Assembly (NCBI GenBank): GCA_021287165.1
Contig: JAJTAY010000010.1
Coordinates: forward strand, 124,001 to 188,000
DNA from: Bacteroidia bacterium
Lineage (GTDB): Bacteria > Bacteroidota > Bacteroidia > Bacteroidales > F082
Reading direction: 5' to 3'
Length of the DNA: 64,000 nt
Below the pieces are notes generated by a model. That model worked only from the letters and a program-made list of their open reading frames with translations. It was not told the DNA's origin and did not search any database. Shown piece after piece: positions 34,691-44,301 of this stretch. Every line of letters starts with the position of its first letter. Position 1 is the stretch's first letter. The position numbers were made by a program, and so were the translations under genes.

Positions 34691-37498
34691 ATGAACCGCC
34701 TAATTGTTTCTCTTATCCTTTTCATTGCAACCGCGGCCTTACCGCTCACTGCTCAACTGATTACCGCCGTTCCGCCATTTCCAACCGATCAGCAACAGGT
34801 TGTTATCTCGTTCAATGCAGCCGAGGGCAATAGGGGACTGTTCAACTATACCGGCGATGTTTACGCGCATACCGGAGTGATTACGAATCTCAGCACCAGC
34901 GGCTCGGATTGGAAATATGTTGTGGCAAACTGGGGCGTGAATATTCCCAAAGCCAAAATGACCCGCGACGCCAATAATCCCAATCTTTATCATCTGACTT
35001 TAAGCCCGAGTATCAGGGCTTATTACGGGGTGCCGGCAGCTGAAACAATACTGAAGATGGCATTCGTTTTCAGAAGTGCTACTCAGGTGGGTGGTGCATG
35101 GCTCGAAGGAAAAACTGCTGCCGGAGGCGATATTTTTTACGACGTATCGCAGGGCGGACTTAACGTCTCAATCATACAACCTGATCAGAAGCAACTGCTT
35201 GTAGAACCCGGTCAGCAGGTGCCCATACAGGTTGCAAGCGCTGGTGCCGACTCAACCGTATTAAGGGTCAACGGCGTAAAAGTTGCACACACCACTTCCT
35301 CTACACTCAACTACAACCTCGTTGCCAACCAATCTGGTGCACAGCGGGTAAAAGCTTTTGCATATGGCGCAGGCCAGACAATTACTGACTCTTTGCTGGT
35401 ATTCGTCAGGCCCCCATTGGAAACACAGGCCTTGCCGCAGGGTGTTGTCGATGGCATTAATTACCTCAACGACAACACAGTAACGCTTGTGCTTCATGCA
35501 CCTTTTAAGAATCATGTTTTCGTGATCGGCGATTTCAACCAATGGGAATTCAATGATGCTGGTTATATGAAACGAACACCTGATGGGGCCAGATATTGGA
35601 CCACCATCAGCGGGCTGCAACCGAATACGGAATATGCTTATCAATATCTGGTGGATGGAAATTTGCGCATTGCTGATCCATATACTGAGAAAGTACTCGA
35701 CCCCTGGAATGATCAATACATTTCTGCCACCACTTACCCCAACCTCAAACCCTACCCTGCAGGGAAAACAACAGGTATCGTTTCCGTTCTTCATCCCGGC
35801 GCTCCCCAGTATCAGTGGGAAGTTCCCAATTTCACTCCGCCCGCGCCTCAGAATCTTGTCATTTACGAACTTCACATCCGCGATTTTGTTGCTACGCGCG
35901 ACATCAAAACCGTTCGTGATACCCTTGATTATCTCGTCAGGCTTGGAGTAAATGCCGTTGAGCTTATGCCTATCAACGAATTTGAAGGCAATGATTCATG
36001 GGGCTATAACCCTTCGTTCTATTTCGCCGCTGACAAGGCTTACGGCAGAAAGGTTGATTACAAGCGTTTTATCGACGAATGCCATAAGCGGGGCATTGCC
36101 GTGATTATTGATATGGTTTTCAACCATTCGTTTAGCCAATCGCCTCTGGTTCAGCTGTATTACAACAGTGCTACCGGTCAGGTTACTTCGCAAAGTCCCT
36201 GGTACAATGTTACCTGTCCGCACCCGCCTTATTGCTGGGGCTTCGATTTTAACCATGAAAGCCCTGCCACACGGACATTCATCGACCGCGTGAATGCATA
36301 CTGGATCAACGAATACAAAGTGGACGGTTTCAGGTTCGACTTTACCAAAGGCTTTACCAACCGCACAGGGATGAACGACAGTTACGACAACACTCGTATT
36401 GCAAATCTCAAGCGCATGGCAGATCAAATTTGGGCAGTGCGGCCTCAAACCTATGTAATACTCGAACACTTTGCGCCAAACAATGAGGAGAGTGAGCTTG
36501 CCTCCTATGGTATGCTTATCTGGGGAAATTTGAACCATGCCTATGCGCAGTCGAGCATGGGTTATGTTGACGGGTCGAATTTTTCAGGGGTTTCGTGGAA
36601 AGCCCGCGGCTGGAATCAGCCAAATCTTGTTGGTTATATGGAAAGCCACGACGAGGAGCGTCAGATGTTTAAAAACCTGACCTACGGCAACACTTCCAAT
36701 GCCGGACATAATGTTAAAACGCTGCCGGTTGCCGTAAAACGTTCAGCAGCTGCTGCATCCATGTTTTTACTGGTTCCAGGCCCTAAAATGATCTGGCAGT
36801 TTGGCGAGCTGGGCTACGACGTTTCCATCGACGTGCCCTGCCGTGTTTGCCCTAAACCGATACGCTGGGAATACCAGCAAAACTGGGATCGCCGATTGTT
36901 ATTCAACTACTACAGGAGCCTCATCGCCCTGCGCAAGTCGCATCCTGTATTCACCACCTCCGATTTCACAATCACCGCAAGCACATTGCAAAAGACACTT
37001 ACCCTTTTCAACCCTGATATGTCGGTCTCGGTTATTGCAAACTTTGATGTTCAGCCCAGATCTGTCAATCCGCAATTTTACTTTGCCGGCAAGTGGTACG
37101 ACTATTATTCCGGCGACTCGATTCAGGTGGTCAACACAGGCGATCCAATCCAGCTCGGCCCGGGCGAATTTAAAGTGTTTACCAGCAAAAGACTGGCACG
37201 TCCTGCCTTTGTGGGGCTCGACGAAACCTCCTACTCTCCCGTAATCGACTTTAGGGTATCGCCAAATCCTTTTGAAAATCAGATGAATGCCGTGCTCAAT
37301 CTGTCGTCGTCATCGCAAGTCAGGGTCGAACTCGTCAATCTTTTCGGTCAGGTAGTAGAAGTGCTATATGATGGCAGGCTACATGCCGGAAGCCATCCGC
37401 TGCAGCTACGATCGCAAAGCAATATAACCTCCGGCAAGTATTTTCTCAGGCTCGACACCGGTCAGGGTTATGTTACGCGAAAAGTCGTGAAGAGATAA
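34691..37498 (+). CDS. Secreted alpha-amylase-family glycoside hydrolase with T9SS signal
   Basis: Starting at MNRLIVSLIL, the 935-residue protein has a signal peptide (1-20), an N-terminal beta domain (about 25-160), an isoamylase-type E-set domain (around 260-350, HVFVIGDFNQWEFND) and a GH13 barrel. Catalytic residues are D550 (GFRFDF), E592 (VILEHF) and D654 (SHDEER), with the region-I motif VIDMVFNHSF. The last 80 residues (VSPNPFENQMN ... YVTRKVVKR) form a T9SS type A sorting domain, so the enzyme should be exported and anchored or released at the surface. It is a starch- or glycogen-type alpha-glucan hydrolase; exact specificity unknown. The frame starts 39 nt earlier, upstream of the promoter end, which I reject. 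Confidence 0.92.
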   Translation: MNRLIVSLILFIATAALPLTAQLITAVPPFPTDQQQVVISFNAAEGNRGLFNYTGDVYAHTGVITNLSTSGSDWKYVVANWGVNIPKAKMTRDANNPNLYHLTLSPSIRAYYGVPAAETILKMAFVFRSATQVGGAWLEGKTAAGGDIFYDVSQGGLNVSIIQPDQKQLLVEPGQQVPIQVASAGADSTVLRVNGVKVAHTTSSTLNYNLVANQSGAQRVKAFAYGAGQTITDSLLVFVRPPLETQALPQGVVDGINYLNDNTVTLVLHAPFKNHVFVIGDFNQWEFNDAGYMKRTPDGARYWTTISGLQPNTEYAYQYLVDGNLRIADPYTEKVLDPWNDQYISATTYPNLKPYPAGKTTGIVSVLHPGAPQYQWEVPNFTPPAPQNLVIYELHIRDFVATRDIKTVRDTLDYLVRLGVNAVELMPINEFEGNDSWGYNPSFYFAADKAYGRKVDYKRFIDECHKRGIAVIIDMVFNHSFSQSPLVQLYYNSATGQVTSQSPWYNVTCPHPPYCWGFDFNHESPATRTFIDRVNAYWINEYKVDGFRFDFTKGFTNRTGMNDSYDNTRIANLKRMADQIWAVRPQTYVILEHFAPNNEESELASYGMLIWGNLNHAYAQSSMGYVDGSNFSGVSWKARGWNQPNLVGYMESHDEERQMFKNLTYGNTSNAGHNVKTLPVAVKRSAAAASMFLLVPGPKMIWQFGELGYDVSIDVPCRVCPKPIRWEYQQNWDRRLLFNYYRSLIALRKSHPVFTTSDFTITASTLQKTLTLFNPDMSVSVIANFDVQPRSVNPQFYFAGKWYDYYSGDSIQVVNTGDPIQLGPGEFKVFTSKRLARPAFVGLDETSYSPVIDFRVSPNPFENQMNAVLNLSSSSQVRVELVNLFGQVVEVLYDGRLHAGSHPLQLRSQSNITSGKYFLRLDTGQGYVTRKVVKR

Positions 37499-37504
37499 TG
37501 TTAA

Positions 37505-37529
37505 TAAACCGGCTTCCATGGCCGGTTTA
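37505..37529. terminator. Bidirectional intrinsic terminator
   Basis: TAAACCGGC (37505-37513) and GCCGGTTTA (37521-37529) are perfect arms around seven bases, between the convergent amylase-family and lipoprotein genes. The T-runs are short, so termination may be moderate. Confidence 0.6.
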
Positions 37530-37937
37530 TTATGGCAGTATGGGTGTGGCGTTGAGGTTCTGAGTGCACAAATCAGAGGCCTCGAAAAGCGTGTCGGCAG
37601 CAACCGCCCTGTAGCTAACCCTGAGACTGCCTTCGGTAACCCTTCCACGGGCTCCTGCATAAATGCTGTCGTTTGGCCCAAGAGTAACTGTAACAATAAG
37701 TGGCGGTTGCGGATTTTCGACACTAACTCTACCCTGAGGACCATAGTAATACCACCTGTTCAGCTGATATTCGCCAGATGCACGTAATTCGTAGGTTACG
37801 GCTACTGATTCACGGGTATTTTTTCGGGCAAAGGTCTGAATTCTGCATTCAAGTGGGTTCAAGGCCGTTTCGTCTGCGCATGAAAGCAGAATCAACAGAA
37901 GACCCAAAGGGGCAATATGCCTGCTCATGTTCATCAA
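37530..37937 (-). CDS. Small putative lipoprotein
   Basis: The product is up to 135 residues; of the three N-terminal methionines (1, 3 and 4 or so) I cannot tell which is used. A lipobox LLSC ends the signal. The mature part carries two cysteines (ECRIQTF and DLCTQN) and beta-rich stretches with no family I recognise. Its first ATG overlaps the stop of the upstream thioesterase gene, giving a coupled three-gene unit with OsmC and the thioesterase. Confidence 0.7.
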   Translation of the reverse strand: MMNMSRHIAPLGLLLILLSCADETALNPLECRIQTFARKNTRESVAVTYELRASGEYQLNRWYYYGPQGRVSVENPQPPLIVTVTLGPNDSIYAGARGRVTEGSLRVSYRAVAADTLFEASDLCTQNLNATPILP

Positions 37938-38326
37938 CTTTCGAACTGGCTCATAAATTGCTTCTTATCAACGATATAGCGAACATGCGTCCCGTGGCCC
38001 GCAAGCGTTTCGCCTTCCCATACCGACACATCGAATATTATTTTACGACCGTGCACTTCGATAACACGGCTTTCGCAACGTAGTGTTCGTCCTACAGGTG
38101 TTGCCTTCAGGTGTCTGATATTGATCGATGCACCCACACTCGTCAAATGGTCAGGTAGATAATCGCCTATGCTCACGAGCGCCGTGCTTTCCATCACCGC
38201 TACCATTGCCGGAGTAGCAAACACCTCTACCAGCCCCGACCCATAGCGTGTTGCAGTTTGTTCCGGCGAAACAACGATTTCCATTTTTCCCCGCAACCCC
38301 AGGGGAATGTTTACTTCATTCAGCAT
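37934..38326 (-). CDS. Hotdog-fold thioesterase, FlK-like
   Basis: The 130-residue protein has the hotdog pattern of the fluoroacetyl-CoA-thioesterase-like family: ATPAMVAVMESTALV with the catalytic-type Glu, HLTSVGASINIRHLKATPVG and a C-terminal GHGTHVRYIVD. It likely hydrolyses a short acyl-CoA; fluoroacetyl-CoA itself is not implied. It sits 3 nt after osmC and overlaps the lipoprotein gene. Confidence 0.85.
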   Translation of the reverse strand: MLNEVNIPLGLRGKMEIVVSPEQTATRYGSGLVEVFATPAMVAVMESTALVSIGDYLPDHLTSVGASINIRHLKATPVGRTLRCESRVIEVHGRKIIFDVSVWEGETLAGHGTHVRYIVDKKQFMSQFES

Positions 38327-38329
38327 TTC

Positions 38330-38740
38330 TCAACTTTCAAAATGGAGGTTTACAATTTGTTTGAGGTCGGGATGAAGACTCAGGGCGACAGGGCAGTATT
38401 TCGACGCAAGTTCGAGCAGTTTTATATGCTTTTCTGTATATGCATAAGCTGGAAAATACACATCAATATGGATTTCAGCTATTCTTCTCGGATCGGTTCC
38501 CATCACTTTCCGCACTTCCGCCCGTGCCCCATCGATATTAAAGCCGTGTTCGTTGGCCATAATTCCCATGATGGTGATCATGCAGGAAGCCAGCGCCGAC
38601 GAAACTAGGTCGGTAGGCGAAAAGTAGGCTCCGCGGCCTTTGTTGTCAACGGGAGCATCGGTAATCACCTCGCTGCCCGAACGCAGATGGGTCATTACTG
38701 TGCGCAGGTCGCCGGTATATTCGACAGTGAAATCAGCCAT
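38330..38740 (-). CDS. OsmC-family peroxidase
   Basis: Using MADFTVEYTG as the start, the 136-residue protein has the OsmC fold with both redox cysteines, in SALASCMITIMG and SKYCPVALSLHP. These reduce organic hydroperoxides in Ohr/OsmC proteins. The frame extends 34 codons upstream, but that part is not family-like. It heads a three-gene unit with the thioesterase and lipoprotein. Confidence 0.9.
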   Translation of the reverse strand: MADFTVEYTGDLRTVMTHLRSGSEVITDAPVDNKGRGAYFSPTDLVSSALASCMITIMGIMANEHGFNIDGARAEVRKVMGTDPRRIAEIHIDVYFPAYAYTEKHIKLLELASKYCPVALSLHPDLKQIVNLHFES

Positions 38741-38808
38741 TTTTGCTTCAAATTTAAACTTTTTGATGGTTGTGTACATGACAACTACCCTCATCCGAAT
38801 GTCAAAAC

Positions 38809-38838
38809 AAAAAAGCCCTCCGACTTGCATCGGAAGGC
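38809..38838 (-). terminator. Intrinsic terminator of the small Lys/Cys-rich protein gene
   Basis: On the minus strand GCCTTCCGA and TCGGAGGGC pair with one mismatch around TGCAAG, followed by a T-run. It confirms that 38888-39091 is a transcribed unit. Confidence 0.75.
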
Positions 38839-38887
38839 CCAAACCAAATTAAAACAAAACGTTAAGTGGAGACTATCTTGCGAAGAT

Positions 38888-39091
38888 TTACTTCTTCTCT
38901 TCTTTGCATTCGGTTTTTTTGCTGCAACATTCTTTCTTTGCAGTACGCTCGGCTTTCTTAGGCTCTTCTTTCTTCTTTTCATTGTCCTGACGTACCATTT
39001 CGATTGTGCTTCCTGCTGCAACTACCTGATTTACGGGGAGTGCAAAAGCTACAAAAGCTGCGAAGGAAAGGGCGATGGCTAATTTCTTCAT
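38888..39091 (-). CDS. Small exported Lys/Glu/Cys-rich protein
   Basis: The 67-residue product has a clear signal peptide (MKKLAIALSFAAFVAFALP..., cleavage near VAA) and a mature part of about 40 residues dominated by Lys and Glu, with three cysteines in KKECCSKKTECKEEKK. A -7 box 29 nt upstream and a dedicated terminator support a real, monocistronic gene. Metal binding or redox protection is possible but unproven. I know no family for it. Confidence 0.75.
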   Translation of the reverse strand: MKKLAIALSFAAFVAFALPVNQVVAAGSTIEMVRQDNEKKKEEPKKAERTAKKECCSKKTECKEEKK

Positions 39092-39120
39092 GCGTTTTAA
39101 AGTTTAAGTTTGTTACAGGC

Positions 39121-39128
39121 CAAAGATA
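39121..39128 (-). promoter_or_regulatory. -7 box of the small Lys/Cys-rich protein gene
   Basis: Minus strand TATCTTTG, ending 29 nt before the start codon. No -33 at standard spacing. Confidence 0.55.
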
Positions 39129-39352
39129 ATGGCAATCTTTAGATCTTATTTGTTAAGCTCAAGTTAATAACTCTTAACGAAATGTTAAACAGCTTTTGTT
39201 TTGCTGCCAGAAATCAATTCAACGTCTTGATCATCAAATTGTAAGTCCTTAGAAATATAATTCTTAATGAAGATTCAATAATGCAGAAGCTTTTTTTTCG
39301 ACACTTGATGAAGCTGAGTGTTGATTACTAAATTCGTGGTTTTATTCTATTT

Positions 39353-40648
39353 ATGCATCAACAACGGTTCAACCTTTTTATTTTTCTGGCTGCTGTAGGA
39401 TTTTTGGGGATTCTGATTACCCAGGCTTATTGGGTGTACAACGGACTATTGATGCGCCGGGATCAGTTCGATCGCGGTATTCAGTTGGCCATGCGCACTG
39501 TTCTCAGTCGCTTAATTGACTATCAAAGTGCCCAGAAGCTCAGGTGTATCGAACTGGGTGAAGGGTGCGAAGAGCTCGGGCAGCGTATAGAAACAGCCGT
39601 GCCGCTTTTACTTCTCGACTCGCTTATGAAGCAGGAAATGAATGCTCTGGGTCTCGAAGGGCAGTATAAATATGTTGTTTTTAACCGTCCAAATAAACGA
39701 TTTGTTTTTGGACAATACGAAGGATATGAGAATCAACTGGTCAACAGCAGTTATCAGCAAAGCCTTAAGGCAGTTTACGTTCCAGGTGATTATGTTTTGT
39801 CTGTCATTTTCCCTGATATTCAACATCATGCACTTGGAAGATTTAGTCTCTGGGTGGTATTGTCTGCTGTATTTATGATCAGTTTGTTGTTTTCTTTCTG
39901 GTCGACCGTAAGCCTGGTTCGCAGGCAGAAGAGGCTATCAAGAATCAAGGCCGATTTCATCAACAACATGACCCACGAGCTCAAAACGCCTATTGCATCC
40001 ATTAGCCTGGCTGCCGAAATGCTTTCGAAGCAGGTGGTTGCCTCCGACTATGCCAAGGTTGCGCGCTATGCCTCGGTCGTCAAAAGCGAGAGCGGCCGGC
40101 TACAAACCCTTGTTGACCATGTGCTCATGAGTGCCATGCTCGAAGAGGGTAAAGTTCGTCTCAACAGGCAGAAAGCCAGTTTTTCTGCCCTTGTTGAGGA
40201 AGTAGTGCATAATTTTAACCATCGTGTGAGCGAGCTGTCGGGGAAGCTCGATTTGGATATTGAAGCAGGATTGCCTTTGGTCTATTTCGACAGGCTTCAC
40301 ATGACAAACGTTTTGGTTAACCTGCTCGACAACGCTATCAAATATAGCCGTGGGGCACCCGAAATATGGGTCAGTGTGAAAAGTGCTTCCGGCCATGTGG
40401 TGCTGGCGGTTGCCGATAGCGGTGTAGGTATTCCGCCGGAAGAAAAAGACTTGATCTTCAAAAATTTGTACAGGTCGCACACCGGAAATTTACATGATGT
40501 AAAAGGTTTCGGTATAGGACTTTTTTATGTGAAAAAGATTGTTGAACTTCACGGCGGCAAAATCACTGTCGAAAGCGAACATGGAGCCGGTTCTGTTTTC
40601 GAAGTTTATCTGCCGGCGGTCATTAACAATGAAAACTATGAATCCTGA
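39353..40648 (+). CDS. Membrane sensor histidine kinase
   Basis: The 431-residue kinase has two membrane helices (about 8-28 and 165-187) around a periplasmic sensing segment of about 135 residues. No HAMP domain is obvious. The dimerisation helix has H208 (NMTHELKTPIAS), and the ATP domain has the N box (VLVNLLDNAIKYS), DSGVGIP and GFGIGLFYVKKI. The sensing segment contains two close cysteines (CIELGEGCEEL). It overlaps the response regulator gene by 20 nt; the stimulus is unknown. Confidence 0.92.
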   Translation: MHQQRFNLFIFLAAVGFLGILITQAYWVYNGLLMRRDQFDRGIQLAMRTVLSRLIDYQSAQKLRCIELGEGCEELGQRIETAVPLLLLDSLMKQEMNALGLEGQYKYVVFNRPNKRFVFGQYEGYENQLVNSSYQQSLKAVYVPGDYVLSVIFPDIQHHALGRFSLWVVLSAVFMISLLFSFWSTVSLVRRQKRLSRIKADFINNMTHELKTPIASISLAAEMLSKQVVASDYAKVARYASVVKSESGRLQTLVDHVLMSAMLEEGKVRLNRQKASFSALVEEVVHNFNHRVSELSGKLDLDIEAGLPLVYFDRLHMTNVLVNLLDNAIKYSRGAPEIWVSVKSASGHVVLAVADSGVGIPPEEKDLIFKNLYRSHTGNLHDVKGFGIGLFYVKKIVELHGGKITVESEHGAGSVFEVYLPAVINNENYES

Positions 40649-41366
40649 ATCAATGAACGACGGGATAAGGTTGCTGGTGGTGGAAGACGATCCTAACCTT
40701 CGTATGCTTTTGCACGATTACCTCGAGCTGATGAAATTTTCGGTGGAAACCGCAGCCGACGGTGAGGAAGGTTTGCAGAAAGCAATTACCGGAAAATACG
40801 ACCTTTATGTACTGGATGTCATGTTACCCCGCATGGATGGGTTTACATTGGCCGGGCACATCAGAGAAAAAGAGGCAAGCACTCCGATTATCTTCCTCAC
40901 CGCCAAGGCAATGCAGGATGATCGCATCACGGGTTTTATGCAGGGTTGTGATGACTATATTACCAAACCTTTCGACACGGATGAGCTTTATGCGCGTATC
41001 AAGGCTATACTAAGGCGCTGCAGCAGAAGAAAGCTCAACACCCTTACCGAGGAGGGATGTTTTGAGTTGGGGAGTTTTACTTTCGACTACGATAACCTTC
41101 TGCTAAGTTCTCCATCGGGCAATAAAACCCTTACCCGTAAGGAAGCCGCATTGCTGCGTCTGCTCTGCAACAACAGAAATCAGCTTGTCCTGCGAGAAAC
41201 CGCCCAAAAAGTTGTTTGGGGCGAAAGCGACTATTTTGTAAGCCGGAGTATGGATGTATTTATTGCCCGATTAAGAAAATACCTGCGCGACGACCCCTCA
41301 GTTGCCATTAACAATGTTCACGGCATGGGCTTCATGCTTCAAATATTTGAAGAGCCACAGGATTGA
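40629..41366 (+). CDS. OmpR-type response regulator
   Basis: The 245-residue partner of the preceding kinase has a receiver domain with the acidic pair VVEDD, phosphoacceptor D63 (YVLDVMLPRMDGF) and the lysine in YITKPF, followed by a winged-helix DNA-binding domain (about 145-240). I place the start at MKTMNPES; earlier ATG or other starts lie deep inside the kinase gene. Targets are not visible here. Its 3' end lies 3 nt from the convergent tatC. Confidence 0.92.
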   Translation: MKTMNPESMNDGIRLLVVEDDPNLRMLLHDYLELMKFSVETAADGEEGLQKAITGKYDLYVLDVMLPRMDGFTLAGHIREKEASTPIIFLTAKAMQDDRITGFMQGCDDYITKPFDTDELYARIKAILRRCSRRKLNTLTEEGCFELGSFTFDYDNLLLSSPSGNKTLTRKEAALLRLLCNNRNQLVLRETAQKVVWGESDYFVSRSMDVFIARLRKYLRDDPSVAINNVHGMGFMLQIFEEPQD

Positions 41367-41369
41367 TTA

Positions 41370-42173
41370 TCAGGCTTCCTTATATACTTTTCCTGCAATA
41401 ACGATACTTAGCTCATAGAGTGCCAAGAGCGGAATGCATACCATGATCTGGCTGAAAATGTCAGGAGGTGTAATGATGGCCGAAACTATCAGCAGGATGA
41501 CCAACATGTACTTTCGATTGCGTTTGAGGTAATCCGGGCTTACCAAACCTGCCTTGGCTAGAAAATAGATCAGCAATGGAAGCTGAAAAACGATGCCCAC
41601 AGCGAAAGAAACAGAAACCACAGTACTAATGAACGAGTTGAGCGCTATCTGATTGCTTACGCTGCTGCTTACCTGGTAGGTGCCCAAAAAATTGATGGTC
41701 AGTGGAACGATAAGAAAGTAGCCGAAGAGCAGGCCCGTCAAGAAAAGCAAAGAGCTGTAGAAAATGGCAAGCTGCGATTTTTTCTTTTCCCCGGCATAGA
41801 GGGCTGGCCTGACAAAACTCCAGAACTGGTATATAATATAAGGAAATGACAAAACCAGGCCTGCTATGGCCGAGGTATATAAGTGCACCAAAAATTGTCC
41901 CGACATATTGATGTTTATAATCTGAATGTTCAGATTGCTGAAACACAAACCATCAATGTTCAGCGCTCTGCCCAAAGAGCACAGCCATCGGTTGGTAATA
42001 AAATCTGCCTTGGACGGGCCGAGTATGATCAGGTCGAAAACCACCTGCCGATTGATGAAGGCAATGATAGCCATAACAAAAACGACAAGAAAACTTCTGA
42101 TCAGCCTTGATCTGAGCTCGTCAAGGTGATCCCAGAAAGACATTTCCCGGCTGTCTTCTTCTGTTTTATTCAT
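41370..42173 (-). CDS. tatC: Sec-independent protein translocase TatC
   Basis: The 267-residue protein has six membrane helices and the TatC N-terminal signature FWDHLDELRSRLIRSF. The first periplasmic loop is longer than usual (LGPSKADFITNRWLCSLGRALN), as in many Bacteroidota. YIIYQFWSFVRPALYAGEKK and the conserved glutamate loop are also present. It recognises twin-arginine signal peptides of folded proteins. tatA is not adjacent. The C-terminal tail is short. Confidence 0.95.
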   Translation of the reverse strand: MNKTEEDSREMSFWDHLDELRSRLIRSFLVVFVMAIIAFINRQVVFDLIILGPSKADFITNRWLCSLGRALNIDGLCFSNLNIQIININMSGQFLVHLYTSAIAGLVLSFPYIIYQFWSFVRPALYAGEKKKSQLAIFYSSLLFLTGLLFGYFLIVPLTINFLGTYQVSSSVSNQIALNSFISTVVSVSFAVGIVFQLPLLIYFLAKAGLVSPDYLKRNRKYMLVILLIVSAIITPPDIFSQIMVCIPLLALYELSIVIAGKVYKEA

Positions 42174-42351
42174 TGCCCGTTTTTTGGCAAATTTACTAAA
42201 GCCCTTTTAAAACTGCCTAAATCAGCGAAGCTATAGTTTGATCAACTTAGAGATTGATAATTTTAGTTTTTCTTGAATGTTGTTATCAAATCATCAAAAA
42301 TGGTGAATAAACTGCTGTTATATTGATGATGTTCTTTAATATTTGTTTATT

Positions 42352-42381
42352 TTGACGTTTTATTCAAAAAAATTATATTTG
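42352..42381 (+). promoter_or_regulatory. Promoter of the secreted Asp-box protein gene
   Basis: TTG (42352-42354) and TATATTTG (42374-42381) are 19 nt apart, with an A/T-rich region upstream; the leader is about 40 nt. Confidence 0.75.
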
Positions 42382-42427
42382 CCTGATCAAATAGGATGTC
42401 AATAAGTTTAACCTTAAAAGCCAAGCT

Positions 42428-44281
42428 ATGAAAAAAAGTTTACTCCTGATTGTATTTCTCTTACCAGCTTTTATTCTTCAGGCTGCTGACTGGCGTCAGA
42501 AGCGTGAAGAGCGTGTGCGCAACATTTCTCTTCCAGCTCCTCAGGCCATTGAGGATGTTGTTGTCATCAACAACCAGCCCAATCCCTTTGTGAGCAATCT
42601 GAAGTTTGGACCTGATGTGGTAATTGGAAAAACCCGTTACGACCTTCAGTCGAACTACGCTATGGCCCGTCGCATGCACTTGTTTCCTGATGGCACCATC
42701 GGTGCAACATGGACTTATGCCATGCTCGACCCCAATTTCACCGATCGCGGCACAGCTTACAATTATTTCAATGGCACAAGCTGGGGAGCCCAGCCTACCG
42801 CACGTGTTGAGCCGGTGCGTACAGGATGGCCATCGTATGCACCCTGGGGACCAAATGGTGAGATTATTGTTTCTCACACTGGTACTGCCAACGGCTTAAT
42901 TTTCAGCCGTAGGGATACCAAAGGGACCGGCCCATGGACCAACAGCTATCTTGCAGGACCAACCGAGGTGCCCAACCTTCTGTGGCCCCGTATGATCACC
43001 AGCGGCGAAAACAATGAAATCATTCACGTTATTGCCCTGACAGCGCCCACGGCCAACGGTGGTGTTGTTTATCAGGGTCTGGACGGGGCGCTCCTTTACA
43101 GCCGCTCCACCGATGGCGGACAAACATGGGATCCGCAGAACGTTTTGCTGGAGGGCATCACGGCAAACGATCTGCTCCGTGTGCGTGCCGACACCTATGC
43201 CTGGGCTGCTCCGTTCGGAAATACCATTGCATTTCTTGTTGGTGACGGATACGGCGACGGCATTGTGATGAAGTCGGATGATGCCGGCCTTTCGTGGGAA
43301 AAAATGCTTTATTATGAAAGCATCGACAAATTCATGGATGGAAACACTACCTATCCGATTCATGGTGGTACCGACTCCTATCAACATGCCGTAATCGACG
43401 ATCAGGGCCGTGTTCACGTAGCCGTTGGTCGCCAGATTCACCGTGCCGAAGCAGGATTGTTCTACTATCCATATAGCAATGGTTTGCTTTACTGGAACGA
43501 AACAATGGCTCCCCTGGATACAACTAAAGTAGCCAGTGGCATTACCGATGTGTCTGGCGTTGCCCCCGGATACCTGCTTGCCGAGCTAATCGAAACAGCA
43601 ACCGATACACTTTCCTCGCTGCTCACGCCCAACTACTATGCATCTTTGACCAGTATGCCGCAACTTGTTTTCGATTATGAGAAGAAAATACTCTATGCCT
43701 TCTACTCAGCCATCACTCCGGGCTATGTGAACAGCGACGGACAAAATTACCGTCATATCTGGATGCGTTTTTCCGAAGATTATGGTCAAACCTGGAGCCC
43801 CCATACCGACCTGCACAACGACATCTTCCACCTCTTCACCGAATGCGTTTATCCCTCAGCCTCATCAACCGTGAACAATAAGGTTCACCTTATTTACCAG
43901 AGTGATAACTTCATTGGTGGAAGCAACAGGCCAACTCCGCCAGCCCACGGCCATGTTGACAACGATATCGTTCACCTGACTATTGACAGAATCATTACAG
44001 GTGCAAGCGAAAAACCAGCCAGTGTGCTATCCATCGACAAGGTTTATCCGAATCCTGCCCGCAACGAGGCATTTGTCACCATCCGTGTCGACAAGCCCCT
44101 CACCGCCCGCATCAGCCTGGTGAACCTTGTAGGCCAGGAAGTTCAGTCGACCACTCAGGACTTTAACTACATTGGCACACACAGGGCTGCTCTCGACCTG
44201 AGCCGCATCGACCGTGGCGTTTACTTCGTACGCGTGGCCAATGGAAACCAGATCGTAACGCAGAAAATCATTGTTCATTAA
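42428..44281 (+). CDS. Secreted Asp-box (BNR) repeat protein with T9SS signal
   Basis: The 617-residue protein has a signal peptide (1-19, LQA-A), at least three Asp-box turns (SRSTDGGQTW, MKSDDAGLSW, RFSEDYGQTW) marking a six-bladed sialidase-like propeller, and a C-terminal T9SS sorting domain (VYPNPARNEAF ... NQIVTQKIIVH). I could not place a sialidase arginine triad, so it may be a binding protein and not an active sialidase. It stands alone with its own promoter and terminator. Confidence 0.85.
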   Translation: MKKSLLLIVFLLPAFILQAADWRQKREERVRNISLPAPQAIEDVVVINNQPNPFVSNLKFGPDVVIGKTRYDLQSNYAMARRMHLFPDGTIGATWTYAMLDPNFTDRGTAYNYFNGTSWGAQPTARVEPVRTGWPSYAPWGPNGEIIVSHTGTANGLIFSRRDTKGTGPWTNSYLAGPTEVPNLLWPRMITSGENNEIIHVIALTAPTANGGVVYQGLDGALLYSRSTDGGQTWDPQNVLLEGITANDLLRVRADTYAWAAPFGNTIAFLVGDGYGDGIVMKSDDAGLSWEKMLYYESIDKFMDGNTTYPIHGGTDSYQHAVIDDQGRVHVAVGRQIHRAEAGLFYYPYSNGLLYWNETMAPLDTTKVASGITDVSGVAPGYLLAELIETATDTLSSLLTPNYYASLTSMPQLVFDYEKKILYAFYSAITPGYVNSDGQNYRHIWMRFSEDYGQTWSPHTDLHNDIFHLFTECVYPSASSTVNNKVHLIYQSDNFIGGSNRPTPPAHGHVDNDIVHLTIDRIITGASEKPASVLSIDKVYPNPARNEAFVTIRVDKPLTARISLVNLVGQEVQSTTQDFNYIGTHRAALDLSRIDRGVYFVRVANGNQIVTQKIIVH

Positions 44282-44301
44282 TTCGGGTTTTTATTTCTGC
44301 G

